From Gammaproteobacteria bacterium (GTDB taxonomy: Bacteria; Pseudomonadota; Gammaproteobacteria; Eutrophobiales; Eutrophobiaceae), in assembly GCA_009843675.1 (NCBI GenBank), contig VYCZ01000019.1:476-6798 (forward strand): DNA of 6,323 nt, in the 5' to 3' direction. The position numbers and the translations under genes are program-made. Shown one piece after another: positions 1 to 4,873 of this stretch (its first letter is position 1; each line of letters opens with the position of its first letter). A model generated the notes under the pieces. It was not told the DNA's origin, ran no database searches, and worked only from the letters and a program-made list of their open reading frames with translations.

Positions 1-22
1 GTCGATGGCAAAAACGGTGGTG

Positions 23-40
23 ATTTTACTCTGACCCCTG
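23..40. repeat. REP-like motif fragment at the left edge
   Basis: The bases ATTTTACTCTGACCCCTG lie just downstream of the DUF6152 gene. Read on the other strand they give CAGGGGTCAGAGTAAAAT, which resembles, from memory, a short motif scattered through many gammaproteobacterial genomes, often near REP-associated (Y1 type) transposases. No inverted partner is seen in the 43 bases available, so the rest of any element would lie outside the window. No gene can be supported in bases 1-43. Confidence 0.3.
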
Positions 41-43
41 CAT

Positions 44-481
44 TCATTCCCGTTCCCGGCGCCGCCTTTCAACGTCGTCCAGCAGCCGGTCGCGCTCGCT
101 GCCGACGGTATTCCCGCCGCGGTATTCCGTACCATCCTCCGTTACGATCAGTTTCCAGTCCATCTTGGGACCGCCGTCCCGGGCCGGGTTCCCGGTAATC
201 TCGATCACGTCGCCGGGTTTCAGCGTATCACTGTCCCACCCTCTCCTGCGCAGGATCGCTGAAGCATTACCTTCCGCGAACCAGTGCTGAATTTCCCCGT
301 CTGCGGTGGTGACATCGAAATAGATGCGGGCATGGGGATTGATCAGGCGGAACTTCGTCACCACGCCGGTAACGGTTATCAGCCTGTCGACCAGGTAGTG
401 TGATTCGGGGCTGTGATGGGAATATGCCGGCGAGTAACACAGCGCCGCCGCCAGCAGTGCCGCAATCCATCGAATTTTCAT
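44..481 (-). CDS. DUF6152 family exported protein
   Basis: A small secreted protein of 145 residues, matching the usual size and layout of DUF6152, whose function is not known. Residues 1-21 form a signal peptide: K2 and R4, a hydrophobic run, then a probable signal peptidase I site A-Y-S before H22. The mature chain would start with HHSPES; an HHS start is typical of the family. Further hallmarks are the GVVTKFRLINPHARIYFDV stretch (39-57, with NPH at 48-50), W67 followed by AEGN, RRGW (79-82) and LKPGDVIEITG (87-97), suggesting a small beta-barrel fold. The last 17 residues are almost all Arg, Glu and Asp, a charged tail that looks like a lineage-specific extension. The start is supported by a GAGG ribosome site 8 bases upstream. 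It follows the 270-residue protein gene by 24 bases on the same strand, so the two are probably co-transcribed. Family call is firm; function is unknown. Confidence 0.85.
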   Translation of the reverse strand: MKIRWIAALLAAALCYSPAYSHHSPESHYLVDRLITVTGVVTKFRLINPHARIYFDVTTADGEIQHWFAEGNASAILRRRGWDSDTLKPGDVIEITGNPARDGGPKMDWKLIVTEDGTEYRGGNTVGSERDRLLDDVERRRRERE

Positions 482-505
482 CTACGGATCCTCTTGTTCG
501 GTTTA

Positions 506-1318
506 TCAGTATTCACCCGTGATCGCTTCACAGACGAATTCCTCGAGTTCCCAGTCGGGCTCAGGTAAAAAACTTCTCTGGTTCTCATAAGGTCTGCGGA
601 AATGCACCGGGTCGATAATAGCCAGTTCCAGGTCCAGCCTGCCGTTATCTTCATGGTAGGTGTAGCGCTCGACAAAACGCGTGTCCGGGTCCGGCGCCAG
701 CGCGCCGCGGCCCGGAACGCTGATCACGTTCGGAATAACATGGGTCGTCTCGACCACCAGCGTGTCGCCCTCGTAATAACCTGTCGAGTGGCCGAGCCGG
801 GTGTGAGGGGCGTCAGGCGGAAGCGTCCGCCCATCCAGGTAGACCGTCCTGACCGCATTCCAGTATTCGTATCGGAACACGACGCTGTCATCGTATTGCT
901 CTATCGCCATGGGCACGGGCGCCGTGATCTGGTGGCGCAGGCTGTCGCCTTCCGGGGTGCAATCCAGCGCGGCGCCCTGTGCCGGGTCGTATTGCGCCTG
1001 TTTTTTCAGGCCGACGGGGGTGAGCAGGTCCTTGTTCCGCTCCTGCTCGTACTCCCGCATCTCGTAGAACAGTTCCTTCACAGTCCGGTCGTCATTTTCC
1101 GGGTCCTGCAATAAGCTTTGCAGATATTTGAATCCTGCCAGAGAGCATCCGGAACGGGCACAGGCAAGGTCTTCGATGCGCCAGCGTTCGTCATCGGGTG
1201 TCAATAGCGCATTGGACCAGACGCCGGAAATATCCGGCTGCCCGTCCGTCCCGGCATAAGCGGTGGCGCAACAGGCAACTGCCAGCAGCAACCCGGTCAT
1301 ACTCTGCATAATGTTCAT
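506..1318 (-). CDS. Exported protein of unknown function with PDISGVW motif
   Basis: I recognise the type but no named function: secreted proteins of environmental proteobacteria with a PD(I/L)SG(V/I)W motif soon after the signal peptide, often encoded beside DUF6152 genes. Residues 1-22 look like a signal peptide with a probable cleavage after A-Y-A (20-22). PDISGVW follows at 28-34. The conserved core is RTVYLDGR (157-164), then P-x-T-R-L-G-H-S-x-G (171-180), YYEGDTLVVETT (181-192) and RFVERYT (214-220), ending with a DP (236-237) and an acidic C-terminus. Cysteines at 53, 58, 120 and 263 could form disulfides in the periplasm. Met4 and Met7 are possible alternative starts, since the site before Met1 is weak (GGGA, 3 bases away). 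It is the first gene of a two-gene unit with the DUF6152 gene and diverges from the MFS transporter gene. It carries no recognisable catalytic motif. Confidence 0.75.
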   Translation of the reverse strand: MNIMQSMTGLLLAVACCATAYAGTDGQPDISGVWSNALLTPDDERWRIEDLACARSGCSLAGFKYLQSLLQDPENDDRTVKELFYEMREYEQERNKDLLTPVGLKKQAQYDPAQGAALDCTPEGDSLRHQITAPVPMAIEQYDDSVVFRYEYWNAVRTVYLDGRTLPPDAPHTRLGHSTGYYEGDTLVVETTHVIPNVISVPGRGALAPDPDTRFVERYTYHEDNGRLDLELAIIDPVHFRRPYENQRSFLPEPDWELEEFVCEAITGEY

Positions 1319-1343
1319 GATCCCGCAGTATAGATCAAAATCT

Positions 1344-1355
1344 GAATTATAATTC
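1344..1355. promoter_or_regulatory. Palindrome carrying TATAAT on both strands in a divergent gap
   Basis: GAATTATAATTC is a perfect 12-base palindrome inside the 44-base gap between two divergent genes. It contains TATAAT at 1348-1353 on the plus strand and at 1351-1346 on the minus strand, so it could be the -10 element of both promoters, an operator, or both. Plus-strand use would start transcription near 1360, only a few bases before the transporter start codon, giving a nearly leaderless message. Minus-strand use would leave a leader of about 20 bases. No convincing -35 hexamer or extended -10 TG is present on either side, so a role as promoter is an inference. Confidence 0.4.
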
Positions 1356-1362
1356 GGGAACC

Positions 1363-2526
1363 ATGAGCAGGAATGTCATCCTTGCGCTGGTCATTTCGGC
1401 CAGCGTCATCACCCTGATGTCCACGGACCTGTATGCGCCGAGCCTGGCCCATTTGCCGGAACTGCTGGGCACGAGCGCTGAGCTGGTCCAGCTCACCGTG
1501 AGCCTCAATTTGCTGGCCTACGGCCTGGCCACCCTGATCCACGGCCCGCTCTCGGAACGCTTCGGCAGGAGGCCGGTCCTGCTGTGGGGCATGGCCGGTT
1601 TTACGCTGGCAAGTTTCCTGTGCGCCATAGCCGCCGACATCGGCCAATTGCTGTTTGCACGGGTGTTCCAGGGTATCGCGGCCGCGGTGGAGGGCGTCGT
1701 CGTGCTTGCCATCATTCGGGATTTATTTACCGAGAAGGAACAGGTTCGGGCCGTTGCCATCTATGGTGTCGCCACCGCGTTTGCGCCGGCGTTCGCGCCG
1801 CTGCTGGGCGGCTATATCCATGTATTGTTCGGCTGGAGAATGAATTTCCACCTGCTCACGGGACTGGCCCTGGCGGTCACCGCGCTGATAACCCTGTTCC
1901 TGAAGGAATCAGGCAAAAAGGATCATGACGCACTGGACCTGAAGGAAATATACGCCGATTATTTCGGCCTGCTCAGCAACAGGTCCTTCCTGCTTTACAT
2001 CACCATCGGCGGGTGCAGCCTGGGCTGCATCTTTGTCTTCATTACGGCAGGCCCTTTCATCCTTATCAACAACCATGGCGTAGCGACCGAACATTTCGGT
2101 TACTACTACGCGGTGATCGTGATTGCCTATATTATCGGCAGCCTGCTGGCGGCGCGCATGAGCGGGCGCCACGGCGCCAGGGAGATACTGCGGGCGGGGG
2201 TCTGCTGCGCGGTAATAGGTTCCCTCCTGTTGCTGGCCATACTGGCTTCGGGTTGGGAGACGCCGGTCACCCTGACCCTGGCCGTAGCGGTTCTCCTGTT
2301 CGCGGAAGGGCCGATATTCGCCGTGGTGCCTACCCTGGCCATGAATACGACCGATAAAAGAACCGGGTCCGCGGCAGCCGTGATCATCTCCGCCGAAATG
2401 GCTATCGGTTCACTGGCGGCGCTGGCGGTAAGCTGGACCCATGACGGCACCTCCCTGCCCATGATACTGATCATGCTGGCACTGGTCGTGATCGTCGTCC
2501 TGGCCTACCTGCGCAGTGGAAGATAG
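1363..2526 (+). CDS. MFS transporter, Bcr/CflA drug-resistance type
   Basis: An inner-membrane proton-coupled transporter of 387 residues, the usual length for this family, with about 12 predicted membrane helices. The family signature is strong: STDLYAPSL (20-28) at the end of helix 1, motif A as GPLSERFGRRPVLL (61-74) between helices 2 and 3, with Glu where Asp is more usual, R100 and QG (103-104) in the helix 4 region, and the helix 5 motif PAFAPLLGGYIHVLFGWR (142-159). A charged loop at about 181-197 separates the two six-helix halves. Relatives export drugs such as bicyclomycin, chloramphenicol or sulfonamides; the substrate cannot be read from the sequence. The ATG at 1363 is the only usual start codon after the in-frame stop at 1318-1320; its ribosome site is weak (GGGAA close to the ATG). 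It lies between two minus-strand units. It may export toxic phenols or intermediates, but this rests on position only. Confidence 0.9.
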   Translation: MSRNVILALVISASVITLMSTDLYAPSLAHLPELLGTSAELVQLTVSLNLLAYGLATLIHGPLSERFGRRPVLLWGMAGFTLASFLCAIAADIGQLLFARVFQGIAAAVEGVVVLAIIRDLFTEKEQVRAVAIYGVATAFAPAFAPLLGGYIHVLFGWRMNFHLLTGLALAVTALITLFLKESGKKDHDALDLKEIYADYFGLLSNRSFLLYITIGGCSLGCIFVFITAGPFILINNHGVATEHFGYYYAVIVIAYIIGSLLAARMSGRHGAREILRAGVCCAVIGSLLLLAILASGWETPVTLTLAVAVLLFAEGPIFAVVPTLAMNTTDKRTGSAAAVIISAEMAIGSLAALAVSWTHDGTSLPMILIMLALVVIVVLAYLRSGR

Positions 2527-2530
2527 GGGG

Positions 2531-3397
2531 TCAGCTCGGCATCAGCCCCATGTCGAATTGCAGGTGGCTGAACGGTACCGGGATGTTGTACCGGGCAGCC
2601 AGACCGGCATCTTCGGATTCGGTGTAGTGGCCTATCAATGAACTCTTTGTGGCGAATACCGCATCCGAGTCCAGGTATTCGTCGCCATCGGAGAACACGT
2701 GGGTCGTCAAGGGTTCGTAGCCGTCCGCAGAGATGATGAAATGGATATGGGCCGGACGCATGCTGTGCCGGCTGGTGCCCCTCAGCAGTTCTCCGACCGG
2801 TCCGTCCGTCGGGATGGAATAGGAAAGCGGTTTTTCCGTGACAAACGCGTAATTGCCTCCCTCGTCCGTGGTGAAGACGCCGCGCATGTTGTTCTCCGGC
2901 ATGGTCTGGTCCTGCACATCATAAGAACCGTTGGCCGCGGTCTGCCACACATCCAGCCTGGCGCCGGCTATCGGGTTACCGTCCGGGTCCGTGACCTTGC
3001 CCTGCACCAGCGCGACCTGTTCGGCATATTGCTTCTTGATGATGCTGGCGCCGTTTTCATATTCCGGCGCGCCCGATACATAGAAAGGCCCCAGTACCGT
3101 GGACTCCGTCCCCTTGCCGGACTTGGGGTGGTTGATCGCGTCCACCAGCATGGAAACGCCCAGCACGTCCGAGAGCAGGATGAATTCCTGGCGCTTGTCG
3201 TCACACATCTGGCCCGTGGCGGTCAGGTACATGATGGCCTTGAACCATTCCTCTTCCGTCAACTCCACGTCCTTGACGAAGGCGTGCAGGTGTTTCAGCA
3301 GCGAGGTGATGATCTGCCTGAACCTGGGATCATTTGTCTTGGAGCCGTATTCCTCCAGGACGATTTCCGTTAAATTATCGATTGTAAAATCACGCAT
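2531..3397 (-). CDS. Intradiol ring-cleavage dioxygenase, hydroxyquinol 1,2-dioxygenase type
   Basis: A cytoplasmic non-haem Fe(III) enzyme that inserts O2 and opens an aromatic ring between two adjacent hydroxyls; hydroxyquinol (1,2,4-trihydroxybenzene) would give maleylacetate. The 288 residues cover the helical N-terminal dimerisation domain (about 1-100) and the beta-sandwich catalytic domain (about 100-285). The four iron ligands are Y159, Y193, H217 and H219; their spacing matches the family. The N-terminal stretches GQMCDDKRQEFILLSDVLG (62-80) and TESTVLGPFYV (97-107) resemble hydroxyquinol dioxygenases more than catechol ones. From memory of the Nocardioides simplex enzyme, pocket residues Leu, Asp, Val, Gly-Pro-Phe, Ile-Pro, Arg and Val are kept here as L74, D77, V101, G103-F105, I195-P196, R214 and V247, while its Phe108 is L102. 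A good AGGGG site lies 6 bases before the ATG. It follows the DUF1329 gene by 41 bases and is probably the last gene of the operon. Catechol or a substituted catechol remains possible. Confidence 0.88.
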   Translation of the reverse strand: MRDFTIDNLTEIVLEEYGSKTNDPRFRQIITSLLKHLHAFVKDVELTEEEWFKAIMYLTATGQMCDDKRQEFILLSDVLGVSMLVDAINHPKSGKGTESTVLGPFYVSGAPEYENGASIIKKQYAEQVALVQGKVTDPDGNPIAGARLDVWQTAANGSYDVQDQTMPENNMRGVFTTDEGGNYAFVTEKPLSYSIPTDGPVGELLRGTSRHSMRPAHIHFIISADGYEPLTTHVFSDGDEYLDSDAVFATKSSLIGHYTESEDAGLAARYNIPVPFSHLQFDMGLMPS

Positions 3398-3438
3398 AGT
3401 ATTCCCCTGATGTAATATTCACAGCATCCATGTTAGTC

Positions 3439-4737
3439 TCAACGCCCTTTCGCGCGCAATGCCTGCACGGTGAAATCAGTCTCCTTGAACGGTTTTTCCG
3501 GCAATATCGCCTTGAACTGCAGGGTCGTGCAGTGCATGGCCTGGATATCGACCATGGAAACCGCATCGATGATGGGCACGCCCATGCCCCGGTTTGAGGG
3601 ATGATGCGTGTCCGGGTGGGAGTAAGCGGCCATGGCGACTTTCCACAGGTTGCCGGGCCTGTCGAAGATGTGCCCGTAAACCGGCAGCATGGTCTGGGCG
3701 TCCAGGTAATAACGCCGCTTGGACAAGGGGTGCTGTTTCCAGTACGGCTCGGCCTCCAGGATATAGGCCTTGCGCACGTGCCAGGTGACGTTCGGAAAAC
3801 AATCACCCTTGCCGTGGAAACCGATGAACCTGAAACCATCGAGTTGCTGGCCCACTTCTTCCAATACCTGCTCGTCGTGGTTAAAGAAAGGCAACAACAC
3901 CCGGGTGACTCCCTTGTAAGTCCATTTCTGGTCCATGATGCGGCCGTTGTAACCCAGGAAGTCTTCGATCATGATGTCACTGCCCAGGAACGCGTCGGTG
4001 GTCTGCCCGGACGCCAGGCGCCGCACGCGCCGGTGGCCGGAAAGATACAGCCAGACCTGCTCCGGCTTGGTGTCGTCTTCCAGCCGCTGCACCAGCAGTT
4101 GCGTCCCGCGCAGGTCGGGCGGCGCCAGCACCTTCAGGTACAGGCCATGGTAGATCTCCGACGGATTCTTCGGCATCGACGGGACCGGTTCCTGCACATG
4201 CCGGTGCATGAACTTCAGCGAACTGGCATAGAAAGACAGCTCTCTCTCGATCTTGTCATGACGTATGTTCCTGTATTGCCAGTAAAAGCTCGCTACCTCG
4301 CCGCTGTCGTAAGAATAGGTATAGCGCAGGTTCCAGGCCAGCTTGTCCCCTGCCCGCGGATCATCGAGCTGCGGTTCCCGGGGGAACGGCCGTCCCGCCA
4401 CGTAATTGTGAATAATCCCCGGGGCATCGCCGAGTTCGGTTTGATCCAGGTAGCGCCTCGTTGCCTCGATATAGGCGGGATGCGTGGACATGGAGATGGC
4501 ATCACCTGTAGTGATGGTCAGAAACTCATCGCTGATCAGGTCCACGAGCTTCGGCGCGAGAATATGGCTGAACGACTCCACGTTGTCTTTCGTGATCACC
4601 GTGCCCGGCGCAGGGTTGAGCGCGGCAATCTCCTCATGGTCAAAGGCGAACGTCTCCTCGACCACGTCCGCGCGTGTCAGCACTGAACTAACCGACAGGA
4701 AAAATAACAACGCGCAGCAGAGGGTTCGTAAAGTCAT
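3439..4737 (-). CDS. DUF1329 family exported protein
   Basis: A 432-residue secreted protein of the DUF1329 family. Family members are thought to adopt a LolA/LolB-like lipid-binding fold and are often encoded with DUF1302 outer-membrane proteins; none is visible here. Residues 1-23 form a signal peptide with a probable cleavage at L-T-R-A before D24. Two cysteines at 7-8 lie too early to be a lipobox, so it is probably periplasmic and not a lipoprotein. The family pattern is clear in the C-terminal half: VWLYLSGHRRVRRLASG (228-244), a SDIMIEDFLGYNG stretch (253-265), WHVRKAYILEAEP (319-331) and KRRYYLDAQTMLPVYGHIFDR (340-360, allowing substitutions), then GNLWKV (362-367). It sits between the hydroxylase and dioxygenase genes, which suggests a role in handling the same substrate at the envelope; this is inference. 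The leader has only a purine-rich GGAAGAAGAAA stretch, so translation may depend on upstream transcription or be modest. Confidence 0.87.
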   Translation of the reverse strand: MTLRTLCCALLFFLSVSSVLTRADVVEETFAFDHEEIAALNPAPGTVITKDNVESFSHILAPKLVDLISDEFLTITTGDAISMSTHPAYIEATRRYLDQTELGDAPGIIHNYVAGRPFPREPQLDDPRAGDKLAWNLRYTYSYDSGEVASFYWQYRNIRHDKIERELSFYASSLKFMHRHVQEPVPSMPKNPSEIYHGLYLKVLAPPDLRGTQLLVQRLEDDTKPEQVWLYLSGHRRVRRLASGQTTDAFLGSDIMIEDFLGYNGRIMDQKWTYKGVTRVLLPFFNHDEQVLEEVGQQLDGFRFIGFHGKGDCFPNVTWHVRKAYILEAEPYWKQHPLSKRRYYLDAQTMLPVYGHIFDRPGNLWKVAMAAYSHPDTHHPSNRGMGVPIIDAVSMVDIQAMHCTTLQFKAILPEKPFKETDFTVQALRAKGR

Positions 4738-4757
4738 ACTGAATTTCTTCTTCCATT

Positions 4758-4853
4758 CGTCATTCCTGCGAAAGCAGGAATCCAGTCACATAAAGCGTCG
4801 CCCTGAGGGCGACACAGTATTTCACTGGATGCCGGGTCAAGCCCGGCATGGCG
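4758..4853. repeat. Composite three-hairpin intergenic repeat
   Basis: This 96-base element fills most of the 136-base gap between the hydroxylase and DUF1329 genes. Hairpin 1 is ATTCCTGC (4762-4769), loop GAAA, GCAGGAAT (4774-4781). Hairpin 2 is GTCGCCC (4797-4803), loop TGA, GGGCGAC (4807-4813). Hairpin 3 is ATGCCGGG (4829-4836), loop TCAAG, CCCGGCAT (4842-4849). An outer inverted pair ATCCAGT (4780-4786) and ACTGGAT (4824-4830) lets the whole element fold as a cruciform, and the ends CGTCAT and ATGGCG are near-inverted. Similar repeats are, from general knowledge, scattered between genes in many proteobacteria and often give spurious peptides containing SFLRKQES and WMPGQARH, both of which appear in translation here. 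No poly-T follows any hairpin on the minus strand, so it is not a clear terminator, but it could damp or process the operon message. Confidence 0.75.
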
Positions 4854-4873
4854 AATACGAGAGCATGGTAAGG

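Noticed and set aside
602..1114. Plus-strand open frame (170 codons) opposite the PDISGVW protein gene
   Set aside because: Low-information Arg/Val-rich translation inside a gene with conserved blocks and a signal peptide.
2699..3373. Plus-strand open frame (224 codons) opposite the dioxygenase gene
   Set aside because: The dioxygenase has all its iron ligands and a good ribosome site; the opposite frame has no recognisable motif.
3414..3442. Possible promoter before the dioxygenase: TTGAGA, 17 bases, AATATT on the minus strand
   Set aside because: The -10 matches only 4 of 6 consensus bases and the predicted start would fall inside the AGGGG ribosome site, leaving it unusable. Co-transcription with the upstream genes is simpler.
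3601..4686. Long plus-strand open frame (361 codons) opposite the DUF1329 gene
   Set aside because: It lies wholly inside a gene with clear family motifs and a signal peptide. Its own translation shows no domain, is rich in Arg, Val, Gln and His, and looks like an antisense shadow.
3439..4737. DUF1329 protein as a lipoprotein
   Set aside because: The only N-terminal cysteines, at residues 7-8, come before the hydrophobic core of the signal peptide, so no lipobox is present.
4758..4853. Rho-independent terminator after the hydroxylase gene
   Set aside because: The stems are strong but no T-run follows them on the minus strand, and the symmetry fits a dispersed repeat better.
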